Of a stretch of DNA of 64,000 nucleotides, positions 50,439 to 62,342 are shown one piece after another (positions within the stretch are counted from its first letter, which is position 1; each line of letters starts with the position of its first letter). A model generated the notes under the pieces. It was given only the letters and a program-made list of their open reading frames with translations. It made no database searches and was not told where the DNA came from. The position numbers and the translations under genes are program-made. The stretch covers positions 124,001 through 188,000 of the forward strand of contig CAJJDO010000104.1 of the NCBI GenBank assembly GCA_905183005.1, read 5' to 3'. The stretch is from Paramecium pentaurelia (taxonomy: Eukaryota > Ciliophora > Oligohymenophorea > Peniculida > Parameciidae).

Positions 50439-51155
50439 ATGTAATTATCTCCTTAAACAAAAACCACATTTCAATCCTTATTCATTGAAAAAACTAAAGA
50501 TCAAATTAATAATATTCTTCAATATAAACTATCCCATGCAAATTAAGCAAGATAAAGGTTTATAAAAAATCAGATTGATAGGCCAAATACTTCTATGATT
50601 TAACATACAAATGAAATAGATTTCTCACAGAACCAATATGAAAAGTATAGAAAGATTTCGATGAATGATTCTTAGCTTACAGTTGTAACAATAAGAAAAC
50701 CATAAAAAATTATGCATACAATAGAACTTAGCCCATAAATTACACCTATTACTTCATTTAATTCCTAAAGAAAATACAAATAACCATAAATTTGTGAAAA
50801 ATCTGCTAATCCTACATCTTAAATAAATAGTCCTGAAAATGAGAAATAATTTTATTTCAAGTAAAAATAATATAGAAATAAATTATAATTAAAGAACAGT
50901 TAGAGTAATAATATCAAATTAAGATAATATGCTAAAGAACAGCATTCAAATAGTAAAGGAGTTTAAGAATATATTAAATATTAAGATGACATGGATGAAT
51001 ATTTTAAAGGCAAGTTATTTTAATAGTAAAAAGAATTAATTGATAAAATTGAAAACTTTAAGATGTCTACTTAAAAGCTTGATTAATAATTGGGACCAAT
51101 AGGACGCTTATTAGAATTGAGACTTCAAAAAACCAAAAAAAAATAACAATAATGA
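50439..51155 (+). CDS. Hypothetical polar protein (238 aa)
   Basis: Intronless. Starts MQLSPQTKTTFQSLFIEKTK and ends LELRLQKTKKKQQQ. Gln/Lys/Asn-rich. It is helical at both ends, with a basic, Ser/Thr/Pro-rich middle (TIRKPQKIMHTIELSPQITP). The last 60 residues form a probable coiled coil (EYIKYQDDMDEYFKGKLFQQ). No membrane span, signal or catalytic motif; function unknown. Confidence 0.6.
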
Positions 51156-51475
51156 TAATTTATATTAATTAATTTATTTGTAATTGATAATAAGTATTTT
51201 TCAAATATAAATTTAGAAGTTATTAAACATCAATTAAAAATGTTATAATATTTTTTAATGATTATGCATTTACTTAATAAAATAATATTTAATCAATTAG
51301 AACACTAAAAAACATTTTATATATTTGTATAAATTAATTTTAAACTCCATAATGATATTTTGATTAAATAACAAATAACATTATCACATCTAAGAATATT
51401 TAGATTATTATAAATTATACAATTTGAAATTCTAATTATTTTATTTATATTGAATGTGCTGCCATATCATTTTAA
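51156..51475. other. 320-bp convergent intergenic region
   Basis: AT-rich sequence between two 3' ends. Nothing recognisable. Confidence 0.4.
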
Positions 51476-52970
51476 TCATTGTTCATATTCAAATCTACCA
51501 TGGAAGCTAGGTGCAATTAACTAAGGTAGTTAAAGTAAACAGACAGATTAGAGGGATAATGCATCTACTATTTCAACAAATGATTTATCTACAGTTCCAT
51601 CAAAGATTATAAAAATTAACCATCCTTCTCCTTTTTATTTATTCTTATCTTATACAAATAATGCTTCAGTTAAATATTGTTCTTATTAATAATATCTTCT
51701 TTAACTATTTTAAGGATTTTCTTCATCAATTCTAATAATTCCATTAAACCAATCATCCTTCTCTTATAAGTTAATATATAAATATACTTTATTAAATTAC
51801 TGCATATGTGAATTTCTATTTCTAACCAACATCATCATCATGCACAACAGGAAATTCAAGATAGTCATTTAATATTTGTTATTTTTATAATATTTCTCCT
51901 GTAAGTGGATTTATTATCAATCGATCATAAGAAGATTTAGAATCTATTAGTCCATTTTTAAGTAGATTCTCAATGAAAAAGCTTTCATATAATTCATAAT
52001 TAGGATAAGTAATAGCTTAAGACACTACATTACCACTTTAATCAACATAGCCGTTTGAATAATGCCAAACATTAAATTTTAAATAATTAATCTTATTTGC
52101 AATTAATTAAAGATTTTTTGATTTATCAAATACAAATACTTGTATTCCTTAAGATTCATCATTTAGTACATCTTATCCTAATGATTTTCTACCTAATAGA
52201 ATTTTATGAAAGTCCGTCACAAATTAAGAATACATAATTGCTATTAAATAATCACCTGCTAAAATAAAATCATGTAACATAAATCTTCTTCCATTTACTT
52301 AAGTAGAATTTCTTCTCAAAATTTAACCACTTTAATTCATTTCATAAACATTCACCATTTAATTCATTCCATGAGTTAATCCTACATTATATATCATTCC
52401 TGATTTTGGATCTATTTTAGGATGAGCAGAAAATGTATCAGAATTTTATAGACTATTACCATTAGTTAATCCAATTGTAGATAAATTATTTTTTTTTATA
52501 TTTGTTGGTAATCCTCCTTCCCATAAAGCTAAAAGTTCTCCATTTCTTAAAGGTAATACCGATGTATTAGCAGGATTCTTAAATGAGAAAGAATTGAATA
52601 TTTTAGTCAAAAAATTTCCTGAATAAGTTCTACCCAAACCAGCATAAATATACTCTAATTATTAATACAAATATCTACCATCTCTTTATTATTCATTAAT
52701 GAATCCTTCACTTTATACAAATTTATAGGTAGCAATAGCTCTTCCTTCTTTAAATTCTATCTTCAATACCACTCCATCCTAATAGATATAATTTAAATAA
52801 ACAACCCCATCAAATAAATGTCCAGGATATCCATTTCTTCTCTTTTTTGTTGATACTGTATTCCTATACAATGAACCTCTCAAACCTTTTGGAAGTTCTC
52901 CTTTGCAAATAGCTAATTATTAGTCTATAAATTCAATTGGATTTAATGAAAGAAGTTTTTTCCAACTCAT
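51476..52970 (-). CDS. Carotenoid oxygenase family protein (CCD/RPE65-like)
   Basis: Non-haem iron(II) dioxygenase family that cleaves carotenoids, apocarotenoids or stilbene-like double bonds. 489 aa after one 25-nt intron, a normal family length. The N-terminus has the family's LPKGLRGSLYRN box. GHLFDGVVYLNYIYQDG follows, then NTSVLPLRNGELLALWEGG. All four iron-ligand histidines can be seen in context: FSAHPK, FMLHDF, VWHYSNGY and, at the C-terminus, PSFHGRF. The EFP motif (NDYLEFPVVH) is also present. No signal peptide or plastid transit peptide. The substrate is unknown: Paramecium is not known to make carotenoids, so a dietary or endosymbiont source is an inference. Presence across ciliates would argue against recent transfer. 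Confidence 0.9.
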
Positions 52971-53118
52971 ATGGAATTAATAATAATTTCTGTAATATTT
53001 AATCCAATCAATTATATATCATTATATATATATATATATTAATAATTATTATGGTATTTTTTATTGATAGAAAACTTGGAGTAGACATATTTATTATTTA
53101 TTTTATTAAATACTATAT
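52971..53118. promoter_or_regulatory. Short divergent promoter region
   Basis: 148 bp between two divergent genes, including an AT dinucleotide run (about 53020-53039). No box identified. Confidence 0.3.
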
Positions 53119-53559
53119 ATGGCTAATTAACCATTTAAAATGTTTTCATTTTAATCACAAGACCCTAAAATTGAGGATTCAGATGAAAAGAATAATTAAG
53201 AATCTGAAGAATAGTAAAGAAATTAAACATTTTTAATGATTTGGAATACTAAACCAAATCCTAATTATAAACTTTAGTTTTATAATTATTATTCTGATTA
53301 AGTTGGAATAGAGTTTTCTTTAAAAACCTATAATAAATTCACTACTTATCACAATCCAAAATTAAAACATTATTTAAGGTATTGAAATAGTACAATCTTT
53401 AGATTTTCTTCAAAATTAATTCCAGATTAAATTGAAGCTACAAAAAATCTATTTTATAATTCTTTTATGTCAGATCCCTATGAATCATAAATAATAATGA
53501 AACCATATATAGGCTAATATTCATAGTAATCTGATTATCATTTTTTTAAAAGAAGTTGA
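53119..53559 (+). CDS. Hypothetical protein (138 aa)
   Basis: ATG 53119 (MANQPFKMFSFQSQDPKIED) to TGA 53557-53559, with one 24-nt intron near 53380-53403 that restores frame. The acidic N-terminus is followed by an aromatic-rich middle (YKLQFYNYYSDQVGIEFSL) and a polar C-terminus. No known motif. Immediately downstream lies degenerate sequence, so this could be the intact 5' neighbour of a decayed gene or part of it. Confidence 0.45.
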
Positions 53560-53682
53560 TTTTAATTTATATATAAAATAATTTAAGGAAACTCATAAAA
53601 AAATATTTAAAAGAAGAAATGAACTTCCTTTAAATAAATTTCATTAAATCAAAAGATAAAAAACATTTCAAAAATAAGGTGA

Positions 53683-54325
53683 AAATTGTAAGAAACTAAA
53701 AAAAAAATTAGAAATCTTCAAAGATTAGTTGATAAGGTATAATAATTAATTAATAAATAAAAGGGTCATTTAAATGAAGAAGGAAAATTGATTAAATGAT
53801 AAGATCTAGAAGCCAAATAAAAATAAATAAATTAAAAATAAAATGAATACAAATAAAAAATGAAAAAAATTAATTATTTTGCAAGAAAATATAAGAAAAT
53901 TAAATAAGTAGATTTAAAAAAGTTGAAAAGATAATTAGAGAAAATATATAAAGAACTAGAAATTACAGAAATAAGATAATCTTTATTGGAAGTAGAATCA
54001 GAAATATAAGAGAAGATTAATTATGTCAAATACTATCCTAAAGATTAAAAATATATTTCATTATTTTGTAAGAATATAAATAAACATGCAAAAGAATAAT
54101 AAGAAATATTAATTGATAAAAGCAAAAAGAATGTAATCTTTAATGAATTATGAAAATTAATTTAAATAAAAGGAATTCAAAAAATATTGAATGATTGAAG
54201 AGATTCATAAAGATATTAATGATGATTTTTTGATGGATGAAGAAAATCATGAGATTATTGGCAAATAATTAGTTGATAAATAAGGAAAAGCAATTAAACA
54301 ATTGAAATTTAATTAATTTTAATGA
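53683..54325 (+). pseudogene. Probable pseudogene of an EFG1-like rRNA-processing protein
   Basis: A plus-strand frame resembles the EFG1 family (40S rRNA processing): IRNLQRLVDKVQQLINKQK, GHLNEEGKLIK, then MKKINYFARKYKKIKQVDLK, LKRQLEKIYKELEITEI and, most characteristic, KINYVKYYPKDQKYISLF. The frame is broken by TGA at 53797-53799, 54151-54153 and 54196-54198. A shifted frame continues with IEEIHKDINDDFLMDEENHE to TGA 54323-54325. No in-frame ATG precedes the conserved start. A 39-nt intron could remove the first TGA, but it would delete conserved-looking residues. I therefore read this as a decayed copy, perhaps a relic of an ancient duplication; a working copy would be elsewhere. Confidence 0.5.
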
Positions 54326-55774
54326 TAAAACATAAATTTCATATAATGTATTTTAATTAAAAATGAATAGAATTTTATTTATTCAAATTTTTCTAAGAGA
54401 AATACAATTAAATATTATTTTAGAGAATCAGTAGTTTATGAAGATTATAGTAATATAGATAAAAATGATTAAGAATTTGAAGTAAATAAAAAGAAACTAG
54501 AAATATAATTAATTAAGTTAGGAGAAAAAGAAACAAAAAGTTTAAATAAAGATTAAAATAATTGATACATAATTTTGATTTATTTTTTCTAAATCTATCA
54601 TATATTCAGAATATTAAAAATATCCATTATTTTTACTCACTTTTTTTATTTGAATAATAAACTTCTCTTAGAATAATAGTAGCTGATTTTATACAATAAT
54701 CTAAAATTTTAAATAAAAATAAAATTATTCAAAAGGGATTGAAATTAAACAATTTTAAATATGAATATTTTAAATCATGTTGAATAAATACTTTAGATAT
54801 CATATAGATTGGTAAATAATAGTCAAATTGTATCAATATTTGAAATATTCAAAATTCTATTTATTTTGATGTTAAAATAATATAAAGATATTCATTAGAT
54901 TAATGATGTTTAAATCAATTAATAGCAAAGATTAAGAACCATAAAGAGAATTCCTACAAATATTAAGAACAAACTAATACAAAAACTTTATTATAATACA
55001 AATAATTTAAAATGATTTAAAAAAAATCTTAATAAATTTGAAAGGATCACCAATTAAGATTAAAACTAAAAATTAATCTGAATTCATTTAGTTTTATGTT
55101 AAGATAGAATGTAAATTTTTTGGTGTAAATGCTTTTGATTTATTTTAGTTTCACTTAAAATTATTTAGTTTAATAAAAGAATAAGGAATTATAAATATTG
55201 TTGATGATAATAGGATTAAATAGAAATATTAAGAAAGGTGAGAAAAACTAATTGATAATTTTTTAATTAAGAAATAGGGAAATGGAATGGATATCGAAGA
55301 TAAATAATATAGATAATATATGAATAATTTATAGTTCAATTATTTATGATAATACGAAAATTTTAAAAAAAGATATTGTTTTATTATGAAATAAGGAAAT
55401 TAATTCGTATTATTATTAAAGTTATGCTTAATTAAAAATGAAAGATAATTTATTATTATTAAATTACTCATGCTTCTTAAAATAAAATAAGACATTGAAT
55501 AATTGTTCGATAAAGTTCAAGTATTCAAAAAGGAATCTAGACCAATTTATCCAAATCTTAAAGATTAAATAGATGTATTATATTGAGTTAGAGTAAATTT
55601 AGGAAAAAATTAATCTCATAAAACAACAATTTAATAACGTAGATGAAAAGATTATAAAGAACTATTGCTATAAAATTCTTGAGGTAATCTCTATAAATAT
55701 TAATAGCTTAAATAAATAAATAATACAATGTAGGATATTAAAATTGCTCTGGACATTACAACGATTGAAGGATC
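54326..55774. other. Degenerate coding-like region
   Basis: Several plus-strand stretches look like protein but are not joined by plausible introns: about 54370-54567 (NFSKRNTIKYYFRESVVYED ... to TGA), 54906-55244 (MFKSINSKDQEPQREFLQIL ... to TGA) and 55244-55690, with TGAs near 55242, 55350, 55583, 55644 and 55680. With one stop codon and this base composition, an open run of ~60 codons is expected by chance, so only the clustering is suggestive. It may be decayed gene sequence or simple intergenic DNA. Confidence 0.3.
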
Positions 55775-56410
55775 ATGGATGCTAAAAAAGAGTCATATGC
55801 TTATTTAACAGGAAAGCATTTTGTATTTGATTATATTTATTGTAGGAGTGTAACTACTTTACAAAAGAAAATAATTCTGAAACTTAATTAAATTACAGAA
55901 CTTAGTGAAATAAATGATGTTATGTATAATGGGAGTGAGTTTGAAGGTATTTGCATTTTTAGATTACATTAAATTTATCATAATGAAGTGGAAAATCTAT
56001 AATAATAGTTTTAATAATTAAAATCATTTAAGAATGAAAGATTAAATAGATTGTATTAATCATTCTGTGATATAATAAATGATTCAAATTTTATTAAAAT
56101 ACAATAACAAATTTAATCTTATTCTGATATCATTAATTTAATAGATGAATATCGTGATCAACTTTGTGAGATAATTAAATAAAAAAATGATTCAAGTCAA
56201 ATTATTAATAGTAATTAAAATATATCATTATATTTAGGAACTAAATCTTTATAAAATCTAACTTCTGTGTCTTAAGATTACATGGATGAAGATGATGATC
56301 ATTATGAGACAAAAAGAGGGAAATATCATAATTAATTAAAATAAGAAGAAATAAAGAGTAAAAGAAAAGAAAGTTCATCAGAAACATGTATAAATTGTTT
56401 AATATTTTGA
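55775..56410 (+). CDS. Hypothetical protein (211 aa), possibly the 3' part of a broken gene
   Basis: Intronless from ATG 55775 (MDAKKESYAYLTGKHFVFDY) to TGA 56408-56410. The N-terminal half is mixed (YIYCRSVTTLQKKIILKLNQ; FEGICIFRLHQIYHNEVENL) and helical, and the C-terminal third is acidic then basic (DYMDEDDDHYETKRGKYHNQ). Upstream in other frames, a peptide such as MQDIKIALDITTIEGSW seems to lead into it. This may therefore be the surviving end of a longer, frame-broken gene. Its last ~85 bp overlap the predicted end of the minus-strand gene. Function unknown. Confidence 0.45.
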
Positions 56411-58167
56411 ATTTAATTATTATCATTTGAAGTAATCAATTATTTCTTAATATTTTAAATTAATAATTCTCCTATATTTTTCATACATTCTTATAGAAAT
56501 ATAAGTTTCTTATCTAAAAATTAAATACAAATTTACTCTAATGTTAATGATATATCACAATATTCAAATGCCTTCTTAAAGTAATTTAGATCACAAGTAT
56601 CACCATTTAACATAAGATAATCAATTAATTTATTCTTATTAAGTTTGAAAATCTATTTTAATTCTTGATGTATTGTATCATAACATTAAGGGTTGAGTAA
56701 TTCAAAAGGTTTAATCAGATTACGAAAGATACTAATAACAATTACAACATCATTTGTTTAATTACTATCATAATAGATCCATTCTTCTTGTTCTGGTTCA
56801 GCAAGAAATCTTGCAACCAATAAAGATTAATCATCAGATAAATCAAATGGAAATTGTTTAAGTATTTCATCGATTTCACTTAGATTAATTATACCTTTAG
56901 AGGATTTAGAATATAAATAAGAGTCTAATCTTGAAAATGGTATTTAAGCTAGTTAGAATTTCAATGCTATTTCTTTCCCTATTGTTTCTACTTCAGTTAA
57001 ACTAACCTTTTAAACCCTTTTTTTATTTAATACTATAGTTTTTTATTTTGATTAAGGTTATGAAGTTTACTTTACTGATTTTTCAGATTAAGACTCTTAT
57101 TCATCAGAACTTTATTCAACCATTTACTATATTTCAATATGTTATATAGTTTCTTTTAATTATCCTATTTGTATATTCAAACTATCAATTTCTCTCTTAT
57201 AATAAGCCTCTTTAAGTTAATAAGCAGTTTTGTCTTCCTTTAATGTTTTTTCTAAAAGATTGATTTTATCATTTCGTAATCTCATTTCTTCTTCTAATTA
57301 TTAATAGATTAATTTTTAGTTTTCTAATCTGATTTACCATTATTTATTTAAATCATTGATTGTTTTTTTTGGATTGCTATATTCAAATTATATTAATTGT
57401 AACTCTCTTTCCTTTTCAAAAACTAACTTTTCTGTTTAAATTCTTTTAAAATCAGAATGATGTAATTCTTGTTAAATTTTCTTATTGTGTAATTCTAATT
57501 CCAAAATCTTTTATTAAGAAATAAGTAATTCTTAACTAATTTTAATATTATCTTTCAATAATTAATCTTTTTGATTAAATTATCTAAATAAATGTAAATA
57601 TAAATAAATATACATCTAATGAATTAATGCTTAATATTTAAATTTAATTTTATCATATTCTTCTTTAATAATTTTACATTCTATCTTAAAGAATAGATAT
57701 AATATTTAACCTAACATTCTTAAAGTTTTGTTCTTCTTGTATCTCTTTTTAATTCTTCAATCTACTATTAATTATACATTTCTCTTGCTTTATAATCTTT
57801 GATTTATTTTTAATATGCAATTATGGAACATGTCTTGATTAAGAACTTATTATACTTCTTCTGTTTTCATTCTTATTTATTAATCTAATTCATTCTATTT
57901 AGATTCAGCTTTATTTTGTTTATTCAAAATGAGTAACTTTTCTTATTTATTTAATTATTTCTATATAAGAATATATTAAAACTTCTATATGCAATATTTG
58001 CTATTTTAATTATTTATTCTCTTCTAATAGTTGATTATTGGATTGCTTTACTTATAATAATTATTCATTTAGATTATCAATTTCTTGTTATTTTTTTGAT
58101 TATTTGGTTTCTTATATTAAGTAATGAACATACTTTTGGAAATGAAAAAAGAGGTTTTAGTATCCAT
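56326..58167 (-). CDS. Coiled-coil protein with conserved C-terminal helical domain
   Basis: 570 aa after five introns (23, 22, 23, 31 and 30 nt). Residues ~15-330 are almost continuous coiled coil (KQQEIDNLNEQLLQVKQSNN; KISQELLISQQKILELELHN; LEEEMRLRNDKINLLEKTLK). A Gln/Ser/Lys linker follows. Then comes a compact region (about residues 390-530): FQLAQIPFSRLDSYLYSKSS, INLSEIDEILKQFPFDLSDD, EEWIYYDS and NKLIDYLMLNGDTCDLNYFK, with EF-hand-like or calponin-like helix spacing. A basal-body or ciliary role is plausible but inferred. The C-terminal ~30 residues are uncertain because the frame runs through the 3' end of the convergent gene. Confidence 0.65.
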
Positions 58168-58285
58168 ATTTCTACAAGTAAAGGTTTTTTATGCTGAATA
58201 CAATCTAAAAGGTGATTGCATTGTACAATGTTATATTATTTTAAAATAATAAATCACCTACTTTAGACCATTATTATTTTATAAA

Positions 58286-60503
58286 ATGAATAATTAACAA
58301 ACAATTTCAAATAACTTAATGGAAGAATAAGTACTAGAGGATCAATCATATGAATAGGAAGAGGATGAAGATTTAGAATAATATACTCAGCAATAAAACC
58401 TAAAATAGTTATTAAAGAACTCAGGTATTTCAAAAAAACTCAATAATTTTTAGATTCTTTTATGTAACAGATCAATTAATTGAATGAATAGGCAATTGTT
58501 AAAATAAAATAATAGAAATACAAGGAGGCTTTAAAATTATTATAATAATCTGAATAGATGTTAGAAGTATGATAGATTTTAATATATATATAGTTTGCTG
58601 CAAGTTGTGGTAAAGTCATTGACAGGAACCTTATTATAATAATATTATATAATTAAGCTTGTGCTTATTAATGGTAAAAAGAATGTTTTTATTATAAGTT
58701 AATGGGTTTTAGATAAATGTTCTAAATATTTAGATAGTGTTATCTATAATATGGAATTAGCAATTAAAGAGGATGAATAAGATTTAGAGAATTTTGCTAG
58801 TGTATAAGAAAAATAAGCATAATTAGTGAAGAGATAAACATTTTTAGCCAAAGCTTATTTACAATATACAGCAATTTTAAGCCAAATGGGAAAGTAATTG
58901 AAAAAGAATAATTGATAGGCATAATAAAGCACTTATCAATTCATAAAAAGCAGCCTCGATTATGAGAGAGTTGTTTAAGATAGCGAATTAATTCTGTTAA
59001 TAATGGTTGCAGAGTAATGGATCTTCAGGGACTGCCACTACTTCTTAATCAAATATTTCAGTTAGAAGCAATCAATAAGAATAATAATAATTAGATTAAC
59101 ATAAATAGAAGAGAGGCCAAAAGTATAGGATGAAGGATGAAATTGAATTTAGTAGATTAGTAATTGATGGAGCATAAGATATATTAAAGGATATGATAAA
59201 ATAAGTTGATCTTGAAAAAATTCCTATAAATGAGAAATAATTATTAAAAGAGGCTAAAAAGTAATTATATTATTGGAGAAATAATCCAGAAAATAATGAA
59301 AAACATTTAAGAAAAGAATTGAAATTAGTATCTTAGAATGAAGAATATCGATCATTATTAGGAATTCAAAATATAGCAGAATGGATTAAAAATTTTAATA
59401 TTGGATCTATAATGCATATGGCACCTTAAATTTATGATGATTTTACACAATTTGGTGAAATGATTTATGAATTAGCAAAAAGATAAATCTTAGAAAAAGT
59501 AATCTATTTTTCTATTTCATACTTTACTATAGCTACTGAATTAAGATTTGTAGAATTAGAAAAAGCTAAATAAATGGGTTTGAAAGAAGATAAAATAGAT
59601 ACTGAAGAATTTAAATTAAGTGAGTTATATCACTTAAAATCTATTGAAATAGCTTGTCGTCATATAACAACTTAATCTCCCTATATCAGTCATCTAATTA
59701 CTAGTTATCATAAACATTATAATATTAATTTAGATATAATAAAAGAAGAATCTATATTATCTAATATTTCTGAAAAATAAAGTATAATTAATCAAGAATG
59801 TATTTAAACTTAAAAATAAAATTAAATATTATAGATTCAAATTAATAATGATAATAAAAATATTATTAAATAAGATTAATCTCCTAAATTAACTAATAAT
59901 TTTATTACTAAATTTTTGAATTCTAGATCTCCACCAAAAACATAATAGTAATCTAAAATTAAAAATATAATTAAAAATTAAGCTGATTTGATTGAATAAA
60001 TGATTAATTAGAAAAGAGGATCTGATTACTCACCTTCTAATTAATAAAATAACCATATAAATTAAGGATAATTAGATTTTAGTATGTATCTTAAGAAATA
60101 CTCTAATCCTTGTAATACTAGTAATAGCAATATCAATTTAACTTAAGATTTCATTAATAGTACCATGACTATTTAATTGTAGCCTCATAAGAATAATCCT
60201 AATTTCAGATCAAATCCTATTTAATAATAAAGTCCTACAAATAACAGTGGTTAATTAAAATCCTTACTTTCTGATGTCTGTAGAACTGAGAGATAGAATG
60301 GAATTGATAAATAAAATTCACATACTCCCATTAGTTATAGAGTAAACAATAGATCTCCTGATTCATCTTATATCAATTCTTAAAAACTAAAATAATAGTA
60401 ATTACATTTAAATAAAACTCCATAAAATCGACCTAGAACTAATACAGAATAATAGTAACCATGTACTCAATATATAAATTATAGGTTTTCCATTTAAGTT
60501 TGA
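58286..60503 (+). CDS. TPR-domain protein of a ciliate-specific family
   Basis: 703 aa after four introns (29, 27, 25 and 25 nt), exact frame. The acidic, Gln-rich N-terminus (MNNQQTISNNLMEEQVLEDQ) is followed by TPRs typical of a large Paramecium family: NEQAIVKIKQQKYKEALKLL, AASCGKVIDRNLIIIILYNQ, QWVLDKCSKYLDSVIYNMEL and TFLAKAYLQYTAILSQMGKH. A central conserved domain (KLVSQNEEYRSLLGIQNIAE, YLISFSISY-like helices, LSELYHLKSIEIACRHITTQ) leads to a C-terminal ~300 residues that are Asn/Gln/Ser-rich and disordered. The whole pattern suggests a cytoskeletal scaffold; no enzymatic motif. Confidence 0.72.
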
Positions 60504-60596
60504 GACTATTCAATTGTTACTGAAGAATAAAGGAAACATTTAAAAATAAAAGTGAAATATAATAAAATATTGTAATTTTTTTTCATTTTTTGTTTA

Positions 60597-61377
60597 ATGT
60601 CTGTCTATTCAGGATTTGCAACTAGATAACTGGAAGGTTAATATAACAAATTGATTACTTCTTTACTCAAAATTTTATAACGCAGAATAATTAAGTTCTA
60701 TAAGAATGAATAAGCAGATGAATAATAATTCAAAAGAGTTGTTGAAGAAGTAATAATTTTATATTATAAAGACTCTTATGAAATTGAATCAAATGGAACA
60801 TTAAAAATATAATGAACCTTATATTAGTGCTGTCATGGGAGAAATTTGTGATTTATTAAAAATCTAGCAAAATTGTTCAACTGGTTGTGCCTGTTAATGT
60901 CATCTACAAATGAGAAAGCAGACATTTTTAACTTAAGACAAAGAAATCCTATCAAATCCTTCATCTTGTAGAAAACAGACGGTCAGTTCTAGAAAGACAA
61001 GTGTCAAAGGTATCAATAATACAACTTTTATTGAAAAAGCATAACTATCTAAAATTTAATAATATACTCAAGTATCATCTACTTACAAATCTCCATATTA
61101 TTTGAGTCAAAACAATTAATAATATGCTAAATCTAAATTGAACTTTTACTAAAATACATCCAATATTACTAACACAAGTTCTATTGAAAGGCCTACCACT
61201 AAAAGTTATTAAAGACCATAATCAAAATCCCCAGGAAGAGGCATTTCTTCTAGACTTATGAGATCATCAGAAGGATAAAGAGCTAATCCAAATGAGAGTT
61301 TGGAAGAAAAGAGATATGAGAAAACACAAACATTTGGATAATAATATAATAAATTTTTTAAAAAAAGGATTTTTTGA
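60597..61377 (+). CDS. Hypothetical protein with Cys cluster
   Basis: 252 aa after one 22-nt intron. Helical N-terminal part (MSVYSGFATRQLEGQYNKLI; RVVEETLMKLNQMEHQKYNE). The short Cys/His cluster NCSTGCACQCHLQMRKQ near residue 105 might bind a metal. The C-terminal half is Ser/Thr/Arg-rich and disordered (RPTTKSYQRPQSKSPGRGIS). It follows the TPR gene by 93 bp on the same strand. No family recognised. Confidence 0.6.
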
Positions 61378-61519
61378 GAGTAAATAATATTGTATTCAAT
61401 TCAATTTTTATATGAATTAGTTAATTATGATATTTAATACAATTGGATTGATACCCTTTCATTTATAACCAAATAAATTAGATATTATTTTATTAATTAA
61501 AATAATTAATTTAAGGTTT

Positions 61520-61795
61520 TAAGTGTTACAAACGTGAACATTGTTATGATACATCTCACGTACTTCACAGATAAACCAAAACTATAAGATTCTATGTGTC
61601 TTAGCCAGCAGTTTGATTGCTTGTTGAGATGAAAGAATCGAATAAAACATTACAATTATTATTGCACTTGTTGCTGATATTTGAGTTTGTTTGATCAATC
61701 AAATAATTTCTCACAGGTGCTAAATAAATATGGATTCAAAAAGCCCGATGTAATTCAATTTATGGTTACATCGGCGTCGAATACCAGATAATATA
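61520..61795. ncRNA. Candidate structured non-coding RNA, class unknown
   Basis: In a long stretch with no reading frame, about 275 bp are clearly less AT-rich than the flanks and full of complementary segments. They include ACGTGA (61532-61537) with TCACGT (61556-61561); GCACTTG (61664-61670) with CAGGTGC (61714-61720), enclosing TTTGAT/ATCAAA; and a perfect 9-bp stem CCGATGTAA (61745-61753) with TTACATCGG (61766-61774). This looks like a structured RNA gene. It does not match the U1-U6, SRP, RNase P/MRP or tRNA motifs I know, and the transcribed strand is undetermined. Confidence 0.4.
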
Positions 61796-62342
61796 ATAAT
61801 ATAGTATTAATTCTTATATCCATTTTTAATATAATAAGTAATTCTAAAATAATGGATCTCTATAATAAATATTTTATTTGTTTAAAATAAACTATTTAAA
61901 AAACTTATTAATAATTTATAGAAATATTTCTAAATGCTCATCTTTTAATATTAGTATAAATATATTAATTTTGATTCAAAATATTAAAGTTTGATAATAC
62001 TTATAATATTACAAATTTTTAAAACAGTTCTTTAATAAAATGTTTTCTTATAGTAAAAATTGTAAAATTTAAATTATTGAATATTCCCTACTTAGGTATA
62101 CATCTAAAATAATATATCATTTGAATTTACTGAATTTTCCATATATAATTATAGTATATATCTGGTAAGACTCATATAAAATATTAGATCTTATATAGTA
62201 TTTATAAACAAAAGATGACAACTAAGGTTTCTTTATAAACATAGTATTAATAATATATTATTAAATTGTTGCTGAACACTTTCTTTTATAAACTTTAATT
62301 AAGAGTTAAGAGATATATGATTATCGCATTTAATTAAAGAAT
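61796..62342. other. 550-bp AT-rich intergenic region
   Basis: Between the candidate RNA and the channel-like gene. No coding or structural signal. It presumably includes the promoter of the downstream gene. Confidence 0.4.

Noticed and set aside
61740..61795. Possible tRNA (a TCGA-like loop near the 9-bp stem).
   Set aside because: No acceptor stem, D-arm or anticodon arm can be folded around it.
61520..61795. U2 snRNA on the minus strand (TGGCTAAGA).
   Set aside because: Only nine bases agree; the branch-site and Sm-site contexts are missing.
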